A stretch of DNA of 64,000 bases from Halobacillus dabanensis. GTDB taxonomy: Bacteria > Bacillota > Bacilli > Bacillales > Halobacillaceae. The stretch covers positions 303,024 through 367,023 of the forward strand of contig NZ_FOSB01000003.1 of assembly GCF_900114165.1 (NCBI RefSeq), given 5' to 3'. Both the position numbers and the translations under genes were made by a program. Positions 8,633 through 16,792 of the stretch are shown piece by piece. The notes under the pieces were generated by a model that worked only from the letters and a program-made list of their open reading frames with translations, ran no database searches and was not told the origin of the DNA. Numbering within the stretch: position 1 is the stretch's first letter; each line of letters begins with the position of its first letter.

Positions 8633-9285
8633 AAATGAAGGTGATGCTCGTTGATGATCACTTGGTCGTATTAAGAGGTTTGAAGTTCTATTTGAATACA
8701 CAGCCTGAGATTGAAGTGATCGGGGAAGCGGAAAATGGCGAAAAAGCATTGGAAAAGTATGAGGAATTGGCGCCAGACGTCGTCCTTATGGATTTAATGA
8801 TGCCCGTCATGGATGGGGTCGAAGCGACGAAAAAGTTGATCGCTAGACATCCAGATGCCAAAGTTGTCGTTCTTACCAGTTATTCAGATCAGGATCATGT
8901 CATTCCCGCTCTGCAAGCTGGTGCAGTCGGGTATCAATTGAAAGACATCGATCCTGAAGAACTCGTGAAAACAATTCAGGCAGCCAACAAGGGAGAAAAG
9001 CTCTTACATCCGAAAGCGACGAACCTTCTGCTCGAGCAAATGAATGGTGGGGCGGAAAAGAAAGATCCAGGTGCCCATTTCAAGTTGACCAACCGCGAAA
9101 AAGATGTCTTGTATCAAATTTCTCTTGGAAAAAGTAACAAAGAAATCGCATCCCATCTTTACATAACAGAAAAGACGGTCAAGACGCATGTGAGCAATAT
9201 TTTGAGTAAGCTACAAGTCCAGGACCGGACACAGGCCGCGATTTATGCGATGAAGGAAAACTTGTTTGCCGATCGTTCCAGTTGA
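8629..9285 (+). CDS. yhcZ: NarL/FixJ response regulator, YhcZ-like
   Basis: The receiver domain (1-120) has acidic residues D9/D10, phospho-acceptor D55 (VVLMDLMMPVMDG) and K105 (GYQLKD). The LuxR-type HTH lies at about 150-210 (LTNREKDVLYQISLGKSNKEIA, shortened to key residues LTxRExxVL and NKEIA). The segment SDQDHVIPALQAGAVGYQLK closely matches B. subtilis YhcZ as I remember it. It is phosphorylated by the overlapping kinase and binds DNA; azr upstream is a plausible target by analogy. Translation is coupled to the kinase by a 4-nt overlap. Confidence 0.9.
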   Translation: MKMKVMLVDDHLVVLRGLKFYLNTQPEIEVIGEAENGEKALEKYEELAPDVVLMDLMMPVMDGVEATKKLIARHPDAKVVVLTSYSDQDHVIPALQAGAVGYQLKDIDPEELVKTIQAANKGEKLLHPKATNLLLEQMNGGAEKKDPGAHFKLTNREKDVLYQISLGKSNKEIASHLYITEKTVKTHVSNILSKLQVQDRTQAAIYAMKENLFADRSS

Positions 9286-9387
9286 TTCATATAATGTCAG
9301 GAAAAGAGAGGGCGTGGCTGCTAGTTCCGAAATAAAGGAAATTCTATGAAAATTGCATTTGTTTACTGAAATAGGATATGATGATTG

Positions 9388-9401
9388 TGAAACTGATTTC
9401 A
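9388..9401. promoter_or_regulatory. LacI-family operator 1 (autoregulatory)
   Basis: TGAAACTGATTTCA matches three downstream sites built on TGAAACCGATATCA. It lies 21 bp upstream of the regulator start codon, so the regulator probably represses itself. Confidence 0.75.
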
Positions 9402-9421
9402 TAATTAATGGAGTGAACGAT

Positions 9422-10414
9422 ATGGCGACGATATCAGATGTGGCGGAGAAGTCAGGATTATCAAAAGCGACGGTTTCCCGGGTAATAAACAATCATCCAT
9501 ACATCTCGAAAGAAAAGCGGGAACTTGTCTATAAAGCGATGGAGGAACTTGGGTATCAACCAAACCCGTCCGCTAGAAGGCTGCGGGGGCAATTGACTAA
9601 TACGATCGGAGTTATTGTTCCGAGAATTGTCAATCCATTCTTTTCTTATTTAGTAGATGCTTTAGAACAAGAGGCTTATGATCATAATTACCAGGTACTC
9701 ATGTTTCAGAGTGATGAAAAGAAAGACAAGGAACTTTACTTTTTAAATTTATTAAAAACAAGGCAAGTCGATGGGATCATCATGACTTCTATTGAAAGTG
9801 ATAGGGAAGTGATCGAATCTTATACAAAGTTCGGTCCCATTCTTTTGTGTAATGAATATATAAGTCAGTCGGAAATGCCAGTAGTCAGGGTCGACCAGAC
9901 AAAGGCCGCTTATATGGGTACGAAACATTTGCTCGATCAGGGATATAGAAATATTGCCTATTGTACTGGTGGTTTATTTGTAGACGATGGAAAAGATAAG
10001 GACCGTAATGTTGGTTTCCAGAAGGCGTTGAACGAATATGAAATCGAGATTAATCCTGGCTGGGTGTTCATTAATAAACATACGATAGAAGACGGCAAAC
10101 TTGTCATGCAGCAGATCAGTGATATGGACTACAGGCCTGATGCTATTTTTACCGGAAGTGATGAAATTGCTGCTGGTATTGTATTGGAAGCCAAATCGCT
10201 AGGGTTTAAAATCCCGGAGGATCTAGCCGTTATCGGATTCGATGATCAACCGATTGCTGAAATGATTGATCCTGCTTTGAGCACGATTCGTCAACCGGTC
10301 AAGGAAATGGGTGTTCAGTCTGTAGATATGCTTCTGAGTTTACTTAAGAATGAGCCACTTGCAGAACGCCAAAAAGAACTGTCCGTGGAACTGGTCATAA
10401 GGTCTTCCACATAA
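9422..10414 (+). CDS. LacI/GalR family transcriptional regulator
   Basis: A 330-residue repressor. The LacI HTH is at 1-50 (MATISDVAEKSGLSKATVSR, then VINNHPYISKEKRELV) and the hinge follows as PNPSARRLRG. The periplasmic-binding-type sensor domain runs to the end (TNTIGVIVPRIVNPFF, AIFTGSDEIAAGI, LAVIGFDDQPIAEMIDPALSTI). ATG 9422 is the correct start since LacI proteins begin at the HTH; an upstream in-frame ATG at 9353 would add 23 unrelated residues. Operators before it and before the next gene point to control of the sugar-binding protein and glucosidase, probably relieved by an alpha-glucoside. Confidence 0.92.
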   Translation: MATISDVAEKSGLSKATVSRVINNHPYISKEKRELVYKAMEELGYQPNPSARRLRGQLTNTIGVIVPRIVNPFFSYLVDALEQEAYDHNYQVLMFQSDEKKDKELYFLNLLKTRQVDGIIMTSIESDREVIESYTKFGPILLCNEYISQSEMPVVRVDQTKAAYMGTKHLLDQGYRNIAYCTGGLFVDDGKDKDRNVGFQKALNEYEIEINPGWVFINKHTIEDGKLVMQQISDMDYRPDAIFTGSDEIAAGIVLEAKSLGFKIPEDLAVIGFDDQPIAEMIDPALSTIRQPVKEMGVQSVDMLLSLLKNEPLAERQKELSVELVIRSST

Positions 10415-10433
10415 AAAATAAATAAATAATCAT

Positions 10434-10447
10434 TGAAACCGTTATCA
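10434..10447. promoter_or_regulatory. LacI-family operator 2
   Basis: TGAAACCGTTATCA, 20 nt after the regulator stop codon. It differs at one position from the two sites downstream. Confidence 0.75.
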
Positions 10448-10526
10448 TACTTGTATATAATGAAAATTAATTAAAAAGGGATTAGGTGCTTGGAGTTTGT
10501 ATTGCCAATCTTTTTTTAATTAATTG

Positions 10527-10540
10527 TGAAACCGATATCA
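10527..10540. promoter_or_regulatory. LacI-family operator 3
   Basis: TGAAACCGATATCA, identical to the site at 10610 and 83 bp (about eight helical turns) from it, which would allow DNA looping. Confidence 0.8.
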
Positions 10541-10609
10541 TATGCTATGCGGGTGGATAATTACGCTCAGTTTGTAAGCTTTTTGGTAGGTATATTTTTT
10601 TATTGTATG

Positions 10610-10623
10610 TGAAACCGATATCA
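10610..10623. promoter_or_regulatory. LacI-family operator 4
   Basis: TGAAACCGATATCA, 17 bp before the start codon of the sugar-binding protein, in the expected position to block transcription initiation or early elongation. Confidence 0.8.
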
Positions 10624-10640
10624 CAAAGGGAGAGGATTTT

Positions 10641-11924
10641 ATGAAAAAGAGACGTATCACTCTTGTATCTGTTTTATTTGCAGGTGTGCTGGCTGGTTGT
10701 TCCTTTGGTTCTGGTTCGTCATCGGAAGGTTCAGAAGATGCGACCACGATTGAGATTTTTCAGGGGAAAGTGGAGTTTAATGACCAGTTTAACGAACTAG
10801 CGGAGAAATATGAAGAAGAAAACCCGGGCGTTGATATTAAAATTACGACTGTTGGTGGTGGTTCCGACTATGCGGGCTCATTGAAAACAAAGTTCGCTTC
10901 TGGGGAGGAGCCGGAAATATTCAGCATTGCTGGACCGACCGAGGCTGCCAATTATGAACAATATTTAGCGGATCTTTCCGAAACAGAACTTGCTGACATG
11001 GCATTGGAAGGGACATTGGACCCTGTTACCAAAAATGGGGAAGTCCATGGCCTTCCTTTCAATCAGGAAGGATACGGGTTGATTTATAATAAGAAAATGT
11101 TCAGTGAGGCTGGAATTGATCCTAATGAAATTACAACTTATGAGGATTTGAAAGCAACGGTAGAAACATTGGATAGCAAGAAAGAAGAATTAGGAATAGA
11201 GGCTGTATTCGCTTTCCCTGCAAAAGAGAAATGGGTGCCTGGCAATCACTTGTCGAATGTCTACCTTGCCCCTGAATTCGATCAAAATGTGTTGAACGCT
11301 TATGAAGCAGAAGAAGTACAGTTTGAAAGAAATGAAGAGTTCAAGCGGATGATTGATTTACAAAATGATTATTCGATTCAACCGACGTTAAGTCTTGATT
11401 ACTCCCAACAAGTGGAACAGTATTTCTCTTTGCAAGACGTAGCGATCATTCAGCAAGGAAACTGGATCTATCCATCTGTAGAACAAATGGATCCTGAATT
11501 TGCAGCAGAGGGGATGGGGATTCTCCCTATACCAGTTGAAGGACAGGAAAGGAAACTTCCTGTTGGAGTGCCGAACTACTGGGCAGTGAACAAGAATAGC
11601 GATGAAGAAACGGTTCAGGCGTCTAAAGAATTTCTTGACTGGATGTATACTTCGGATGTAGGGAAGGAATATGTGCTGAATGAGTTCAAGTTCATTCCTG
11701 CTTATGAAGGCTATGATACAGAGGAAATCTCCGATCCATTGTCTAAAGAAATTTACGAATATGCTTCGAATGATCAAACTTCCGGATGGGTCTTCCTGGG
11801 ATATCCGGGAACATGGGGAGATTATTTGGGCTCTAATGTTCAGAAATACCTCAACGGTGAAATGACCTGGGACGAATTGATGGAAGATTCGAAGGAAGAA
11901 TGGACGAGCATGGACCAATCGTAG
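10641..11924 (+). CDS. Sugar ABC transporter substrate-binding lipoprotein
   Basis: A 427-residue family-1 extracellular solute-binding protein. The lipobox LAGC ends at Cys20, with a Gly/Ser linker behind it, so it is anchored on the outer face of the membrane. Binding-protein landmarks are the TIEIFQGKVEFNDQFNELAEKYEEE-type start, the mid GEVHGLPFNQEGYGLIYNKKMF block and the C-terminal VGVPNYWAVNKNSDEE with ASKEFLDWM. The start follows AAAGGGAGAGG. No permease or ATPase gene follows; a terminator does, then a glucosidase. It must therefore use permeases encoded elsewhere or act as a sensor or scavenger. Confidence 0.9.
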   Translation: MKKRRITLVSVLFAGVLAGCSFGSGSSSEGSEDATTIEIFQGKVEFNDQFNELAEKYEEENPGVDIKITTVGGGSDYAGSLKTKFASGEEPEIFSIAGPTEAANYEQYLADLSETELADMALEGTLDPVTKNGEVHGLPFNQEGYGLIYNKKMFSEAGIDPNEITTYEDLKATVETLDSKKEELGIEAVFAFPAKEKWVPGNHLSNVYLAPEFDQNVLNAYEAEEVQFERNEEFKRMIDLQNDYSIQPTLSLDYSQQVEQYFSLQDVAIIQQGNWIYPSVEQMDPEFAAEGMGILPIPVEGQERKLPVGVPNYWAVNKNSDEETVQASKEFLDWMYTSDVGKEYVLNEFKFIPAYEGYDTEEISDPLSKEIYEYASNDQTSGWVFLGYPGTWGDYLGSNVQKYLNGEMTWDELMEDSKEEWTSMDQS

Positions 11925-11931
11925 GTTCTTA

Positions 11932-11980
11932 AGAAAGCGCCTGACATCCAGTGCTGACCTGGATTGTTAGACGCTTTTCT
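11932..11980 (+). terminator. Terminator after the binding-protein gene
   Basis: A long stem of AAAGCG-CTGACATCCAG against CTGGATTGTTAGACGCTTT with small mismatches, followed by TCT and T residues. It separates the binding-protein gene from the glucosidase gene. Confidence 0.7.
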
Positions 11981-12084
11981 AGTTTAGGCTGTTTGTATGT
12001 AAATAATTTTTACTCCTTGAGAACAAAAGATGGACGGTATTTCTAAAAGAATGATAGAGGAGCCGTAGGAAAGTAGGGAAGGTT

Positions 12085-13731
12085 ATGAAAAAACAATGGT
12101 GGAAAGAAGCGGTCGTTTATCAAGTTTACCCGCGCAGCTTTATGGATGGGGATGGAGATGGAACAGGGGATCTGCAAGGGGTCTTGAGCAAACTGGACTA
12201 TTTGCAGGACCTTGGCATTGATGTTATCTGGCTTTCGCCTGTCTATGAATCTCCGAATGATGATAATGGCTATGATATTAGTGACTATCAAAAAATTATG
12301 AGTGAATTTGGGACAATGGAAGACTTTGACCTGCTGTTAGAGGAAGTCCATGACAGGGGGATGAAGCTGATCATGGATTTAGTCATCAATCATACATCCG
12401 ATGAGCATCCGTGGTTTTTAGAATCGAAGTCTTCTAAGCAAAATCCATATCGTGATTATTATATTTGGCATCCAGGCAAAGATGGCAAAGAGCCGAACAA
12501 TTGGGCATCGATTTTTGAAGGGTCGATTTGGGAGTACGATGAGAAGACAAAGGAATACTATATGCATGTATTTTCCAAAAAACAGCCGGACTTGAATTGG
12601 GAAAATCCGAAAGTAAGGCAAGAGTTGTATCACATGGTGAACTGGTGGTTAGACAAAGGCATCGATGGTTTCCGGATTGATGCCATCTCCCACATTAAGA
12701 AAGCGCCTGGATATCCCGATCTTCCTGAGATAGAGGGGAGGACGTTCGTACCTTCCCTGGAAGGCCACAGAAACCAGGAAGGAATCCAGGAATTCCTTGA
12801 TGAACTCGTGGAGGAGACATTTTCTCATTATGATATCATGACGGTCGGAGAAGCCAATGGTGTCGGGGTGGAAGAGGCTGACGAATGGGTTGGCGAAGAA
12901 AATGGGAAGTTCAATATGATATTCCAATTCGAACATGTCGGGCTCTGGGAGAATAGTAAGGATGGAGTAGATATTCATGAGTTGAAGGATGTGTTCACAA
13001 AGTGGCAAACGGCACTGGATGGGAAAGGCTGGAATGCATTATTTCTGGAAAATCATGATCTTCCAAGGACAGTCTCGATTTTAGGGGATGACGATTCTTA
13101 TAGAGTGGAATCCAGCAAATGCCTGGCAACCTTATATTTCCTTATGCAAGGAACTCCATTCATTTATCAAGGGCAGGAAATCGGGATGACGAATGTCCAG
13201 TTCCCTTCCATTGAAGATTATGACGATGTGGCCATTAAAAACTATTATAAACAGGAAACGGAGAGGGGAGTACCGCACGAAGAAGTGATGGACGAGATAT
13301 GGCGGACAGGAAGAGACAACTCGCGAACCCCAATGCAATGGTCTGCAGGCCCTTCCGCTGGATTCACTACGGGGACCCCATGGATGAAAGTGAACCCAAA
13401 TTTCAAGGAGATCAATGTCGAAAGAGAGCAGGAAAGTGAGGATTCTATTTTTCATTATTATCGAAAACTGATTGAAATGAGAAAACAGAAGCCGGCGCTC
13501 ATTTACGGAGATTACACCCCATATTTAGAAGAACATGACGAGATTTTCAGCTATCTGCGAAGGTATGAAGGAGAAAAATATCTTATCTTAACGAACTTGT
13601 CCGAAAAAGAAGTCAGCTTCGACTTGTCAAGTGAGTTCGAGGACGCTCACCTATGTCTAGGCAATTACCCTGGAGTTATAGACTCTTCTTTTTTGCGTCC
13701 TTATGAGGCGCGAGTGTACAACTTCAGATAA
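12085..13731 (+). CDS. malL: GH13 alpha-glucosidase (MalL / oligo-1,6-glucosidase type)
   Basis: A 548-residue cytosolic glycoside hydrolase of family 13. The calcium site DGDGDGTGD is at 21-29, the nucleophile D199 sits in DGFRIDAIS, the acid/base E256 in MTVGEANG, and the third acid D325 in LENHDLPR. QPDLNWENPKVR and the C-terminal beta domain are intact. Ala200 follows the nucleophile; oligo-1,6-glucosidases usually have Val there and alpha-1,4 glucosidases Ala, so maltose or malto-oligosaccharides may be preferred. The start lies after GGAAGG. It presumably consumes what the LacI-controlled binding protein captures. Confidence 0.93.
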   Translation: MKKQWWKEAVVYQVYPRSFMDGDGDGTGDLQGVLSKLDYLQDLGIDVIWLSPVYESPNDDNGYDISDYQKIMSEFGTMEDFDLLLEEVHDRGMKLIMDLVINHTSDEHPWFLESKSSKQNPYRDYYIWHPGKDGKEPNNWASIFEGSIWEYDEKTKEYYMHVFSKKQPDLNWENPKVRQELYHMVNWWLDKGIDGFRIDAISHIKKAPGYPDLPEIEGRTFVPSLEGHRNQEGIQEFLDELVEETFSHYDIMTVGEANGVGVEEADEWVGEENGKFNMIFQFEHVGLWENSKDGVDIHELKDVFTKWQTALDGKGWNALFLENHDLPRTVSILGDDDSYRVESSKCLATLYFLMQGTPFIYQGQEIGMTNVQFPSIEDYDDVAIKNYYKQETERGVPHEEVMDEIWRTGRDNSRTPMQWSAGPSAGFTTGTPWMKVNPNFKEINVEREQESEDSIFHYYRKLIEMRKQKPALIYGDYTPYLEEHDEIFSYLRRYEGEKYLILTNLSEKEVSFDLSSEFEDAHLCLGNYPGVIDSSFLRPYEARVYNFR

Positions 13732-13735
13732 AAGG

Positions 13736-13772
13736 TAAAAGGCTGAACTGTAAATGGTTCAGTCTTTTTGTC
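13736..13772 (+). terminator. Rho-independent terminator
   Basis: AAGGCTGAAC and GGTTCAGTCTT form the stem, followed by five T residues, directly after the glucosidase gene. Confidence 0.8.
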
Positions 13773-13914
13773 GGCTAAGAAATTATAAAACAGTTAAATA
13801 CGTAATATCTTTTTATTCATCTATTCCCACCCCTGGGAATCCCGTGTCAATCCTCCATTCTCTTTAACTAAAACTATCATAGGTATTACAAGTGTAACGA
13901 GTTTTGCCCTTTGA

Positions 13915-13941
13915 TGAAACAAATCCCAGGATTCTCTCGTA
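13915..13941 (+). promoter_or_regulatory. SigW-like ECF promoter
   Basis: A -35 element TGAAAC (13915-13920) and a -10 element CGTA (13938-13941) are separated by 17 bp, matching the B. subtilis SigW consensus. It lies 22 bp upstream of the pspC-type start codon. Confidence 0.6.
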
Positions 13942-13963
13942 ATACAGGGCAGGAGGTTTTTTT

Positions 13964-14161
13964 ATGAAAAAAATATATCGATCTACAGATGAGAAGCAGG
14001 TATCAGGCGTTCTTGGAGGGTTGAGTGAGCTATATAACATCGATGTAAGTATCCTCCGCATTATCTTAGTGGTATCCGGATTCTTTACAGGTGGCATTAC
14101 ATGGTTGATTTACCTTGTTGCGGCAATGGTCATACCGACAGATAAACAGTTACTAAAATAA
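13964..14161 (+). CDS. PspC-domain envelope stress protein (YvlC-like)
   Basis: A 65-residue protein that is a single PspC domain: KIYRSTDEKQVSGVLGGLSELYNIDVSILRII (key part VxGVLGGLxEYxxID) followed by a membrane-spanning hydrophobic hairpin at 38-57. PspC proteins sit in the cytoplasmic membrane and act in envelope stress responses. B. subtilis YvlC has this size and is SigW-controlled, and here a SigW-like promoter is present. The start follows GGAGG. It is monocistronic, with about 110 nt to the next gene. Confidence 0.88.
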   Translation: MKKIYRSTDEKQVSGVLGGLSELYNIDVSILRIILVVSGFFTGGITWLIYLVAAMVIPTDKQLLK

Positions 14162-14273
14162 TACATCGTGTGTAACTTTTGCATTTATTTTTTTATGTTA
14201 AGATGAGTGGGGACTTATGGCATGTTATTCGATAAATGAAGCTTCATCCATGAAAAATAGGAAGGGATCGCTT

Positions 14274-15032
14274 ATGACAATGTTAAATGGGCAAACACAA
14301 TATATCCGCTCCATCGATCTGAAAAGAGAGCAGATTTCCTCGTATCAGCAATTCCCGCTCCATCTTCCGGTGATCCGGAACTTTGAAGAGTTGAAGCTGC
14401 ATCCAAACGTGACTTATATTATCGGTGAAAACGGGATGGGAAAATCGACGTTGCTGGAAGGGATCGCAGTCGCATTAGGCTTCAACCCTGAAGGTGGCAC
14501 ACTTAATTTTAACTTCTCCAGCTATGACTCCCATTCGAACCTTGATGAATACCTGCGTTTGGTCAAAGGGGTACAAAGGGCAAAAGATTCCTTTTTCTTC
14601 CGGGCGGAGAGCTTCTATAATGTTGCCACAAATATCGAGGAGTTGGATAAGGAGCCACTTGGTGGTGGAAAGGTCATTGACTCCTTTGGTGGGAAATCGT
14701 TGCATGAACAATCACACGGGGAGTCTTTCTTTGCAGCTTTTACTGAACGTTTTCGTGGACAAGGTTTATACATACTGGATGAACCAGAAGCAGCTTTATC
14801 GCCACTGCGGCAGATGTCGATGTTGGCACGGATCAATGACCTTGTGCAGGAAGGATCTCAATTCATTATCTCCACCCACTCTCCGATATTAATGGCCTAT
14901 CCAAAGGCGAAAATAATCCAACTGACTGAGGACGGAATGAAGGAAACGACATTGGAGGAAACAAGCCATTATTCGATCATGAAACAGTTTTTTGAGGACA
15001 AAAATCGTTTGTTCCATCACCTGTTCCAGTAA
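14274..15032 (+). CDS. AAA family / ABC-type ATPase (SMC-like, single domain)
   Basis: A 252-residue soluble ATPase. Walker A GENGMGKST lies at 51-59, the Walker B is GLYILDEPEAALSP, and the H-loop is FIISTHSPILMAYP. The order of these and an SHGESFFAAF signature-like stretch fit the AAA_21/OLD-like family of stand-alone ATPases. No transmembrane partner is adjacent, so it is not a classical transporter. ATG 14274 (MTMLNG) follows GGAAGGG; the in-frame ATG at 14217 adds an unrelated leader. Role unknown; such ATPases are often linked to DNA repair or phage defence. Confidence 0.82.
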   Translation: MTMLNGQTQYIRSIDLKREQISSYQQFPLHLPVIRNFEELKLHPNVTYIIGENGMGKSTLLEGIAVALGFNPEGGTLNFNFSSYDSHSNLDEYLRLVKGVQRAKDSFFFRAESFYNVATNIEELDKEPLGGGKVIDSFGGKSLHEQSHGESFFAAFTERFRGQGLYILDEPEAALSPLRQMSMLARINDLVQEGSQFIISTHSPILMAYPKAKIIQLTEDGMKETTLEETSHYSIMKQFFEDKNRLFHHLFQ

Positions 15033-15068
15033 GGTTTCACCATTTTTATTGGGTGAACAAGCGGAAGG

Positions 15069-15278
15069 ATGAGTAGAATGTTTTCTTTCATATTCTTGGC
15101 TGGTTTATGTACTTTGACTTTTCCGTTGATGGGGATCAAGGACTTTAAAAAGGAAAAAAGAAGTACTCAGGCCGCGAGATCAGTCTTTATTCTACTCGGG
15201 GTTATCTTTATCATAGGAGGAGTCATAGATCTAAATCTGTGGAACGTTTCTCTTAGTTTAACAGCATTCTATTACTAA
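15069..15278 (+). CDS. Small membrane protein
   Basis: 69 residues with two predicted membrane segments (FSFIFLAGLCTLTFPLMGI and SVFILLGVIFIIGGVIDL) joined by a basic loop KDFKKEKRSTQAARS. GGAAGG directly precedes ATG 15069, so the in-frame ATG at 15078 may be the true start. Family not recognised. Confidence 0.6.
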   Translation: MSRMFSFIFLAGLCTLTFPLMGIKDFKKEKRSTQAARSVFILLGVIFIIGGVIDLNLWNVSLSLTAFYY

Positions 15279-15381
15279 ATTCTTTAAGGTTTTTCCTGTC
15301 TGCTATAAAAGGTTGTGTAAAGGACCATTCCTAATACGCAGAGCTGGGGTTTATGAAGAGGTAAAGGAGGTGGAGGTATAG

Positions 15382-15642
15382 ATGAAAATAGTTTTATCCG
15401 TACTTATGATCGTTGCATTAATTTCTTCTATTATAAGTTTGATATATAAAAGGAAAAAAGCGGGAATTACCGGTGTCAAAACAGCACTAACGTCTATCTG
15501 CTTTTATTTGATTGTCATTACGAATCTGGTTGCTTACTGGTTAGATGCAATCGGGCTTTATAGCTGGATGATTACGGTCTTTTTACTTGCTATAGGGGCA
15601 TATTTTACAAAGTATATGGTGGCACCACAAAAAGAAGGTTGA
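15382..15642 (+). CDS. Small membrane protein
   Basis: 86 residues with three hydrophobic segments (about 3-22, 34-54, 60-78) and a YKRKKAG basic loop after the first. It starts at ATG after a strong AAAGGAGGTGGAGG. Family not recognised. A possible hairpin and a strong terminator lie 115-160 nt after the stop. Confidence 0.7.
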   Translation: MKIVLSVLMIVALISSIISLIYKRKKAGITGVKTALTSICFYLIVITNLVAYWLDAIGLYSWMITVFLLAIGAYFTKYMVAPQKEG

Positions 15643-15758
15643 TTTTTCCATCATATAAAATATACTGATGGCGAAGGACTAGATTATTGAAAAGGTAAGG
15701 CGTGTCGTTCTATAGTGTTTCTTTTGCCAGAACGAGCAATGGTCCTTTTACATGCCTT

Positions 15759-15801
15759 AAAAAAACTCTCTTGTTGATAAAATCAGAAGAGAGTTTTTTT
15801 T
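15759..15801 (+). terminator. Rho-independent terminator
   Basis: AAAAAAACTCTCTT and AAGAGAGTTTTTTT form a long A/T-flanked stem with a run of T on the plus strand, upstream of the ABC exporter operon. Confidence 0.8.
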
Positions 15802-15880
15802 ACCTTACATAATTGTGGAACTTTTCTAAAAATAACACGTATGTAAAAGGAGATCATTTTGTTGAAGGGGAGCGAGATCA

Positions 15881-16792
15881 GTGGAGGATGTTATTTCCGT
15901 GATGAATTTATCGAAATCTTTTGGTTCTACTCAAGCTGTCAAAAGTCTTTCTTTTCAAGTGAAAAAAGGGGAGATTTTTGGAATCATCGGCCCGAACGGA
16001 GCGGGAAAAACGACCACCCTTGAAATCCTGGAGGGGATTCAAAAGCCTACTGGCGGAGAGGTCGAGGTACTCGGTCTTGTTCCGAGTAGACAGTTGCGGG
16101 AACTTAACAACAGAATCGGCGTCCAGTTTCAAGCCACTTCGATCCAAAAGAAAATGAAAGTGAAAGAAGCGCTCGACTTGTTTTCCACTTTCTATAAAGG
16201 TGATACACAAAAGGATGAACTGATTGCATTACTCGATCTAGGTGAAAAGCTGGATGTTTGCTTTGAAGATTTATCGGGAGGATGGAAGCAGCGGGTCACT
16301 CTCGCTCTCGCCACCTTACATCAGCCTGAACTATTGTTCCTTGATGAGCCGAGTATGGGTCTTGACCCCCATGCCCGACGGGAGATGTGGGGGATGATCC
16401 GGTCCTTAAGAGATAAAGGAAGTACGATTGTGCTTTCCACTCACTATATGGAAGAAGCGGAGAAGCTTTGTGATCGTGTCGCTATGATATACAGCGGAGA
16501 ACTGAAAGCAGTGAACACGCCGGACGAACTCCTGAATGATGTGGCCACCCACTATATCGGGTTTGAGAGTGAGGGGGTCTCTTATGATTTCCTGTTAACA
16601 CTAAGGGACGTGGCTCATGTAGAAAAAGAGGATCATCATTTCAAAGTGTTTAGTGAAGACCTCCAGCATACTGCTTATCAGATCTTTACTTACTGTCACC
16701 AAGAGGGTATTGTGCTGAGGAATTTCAAGTTTGATCGAGGTTCACTTGATGATTTATTTGTTCAGTATTCAGAAAAGGAGAAAACGGGATGA
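15881..16792 (+). CDS. ABC-2 type exporter, ATP-binding protein
   Basis: 303 residues. Walker A GPNGAGKTT is at 37-45, the Q-loop is in GVQFQATSIQKKM, and the signature LSGGWKQR is near 131 (W in place of the usual Q). Walker B is LLFLDEPSMGLDP with the H-loop LSTHYMEEAE. The C-terminal 80 residues form the extra domain of drug- and lantibiotic-type exporters. The start is GTG 15881 after GGGGAG. Its stop overlaps the permease start (ATGA). Together they form a complete small exporter, possibly for a drug, lipid or peptide. Confidence 0.9.
   Translation: MEDVISVMNLSKSFGSTQAVKSLSFQVKKGEIFGIIGPNGAGKTTTLEILEGIQKPTGGEVEVLGLVPSRQLRELNNRIGVQFQATSIQKKMKVKEALDLFSTFYKGDTQKDELIALLDLGEKLDVCFEDLSGGWKQRVTLALATLHQPELLFLDEPSMGLDPHARREMWGMIRSLRDKGSTIVLSTHYMEEAEKLCDRVAMIYSGELKAVNTPDELLNDVATHYIGFESEGVSYDFLLTLRDVAHVEKEDHHFKVFSEDLQHTAYQIFTYCHQEGIVLRNFKFDRGSLDDLFVQYSEKEKTG

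Noticed and set aside
15700..15757. Possible extra tag copy (AACGAGCAATGG) near 15731
   Set aside because: Only loose similarity to the AACGGGGGC core and none of the upstream tag sequence.
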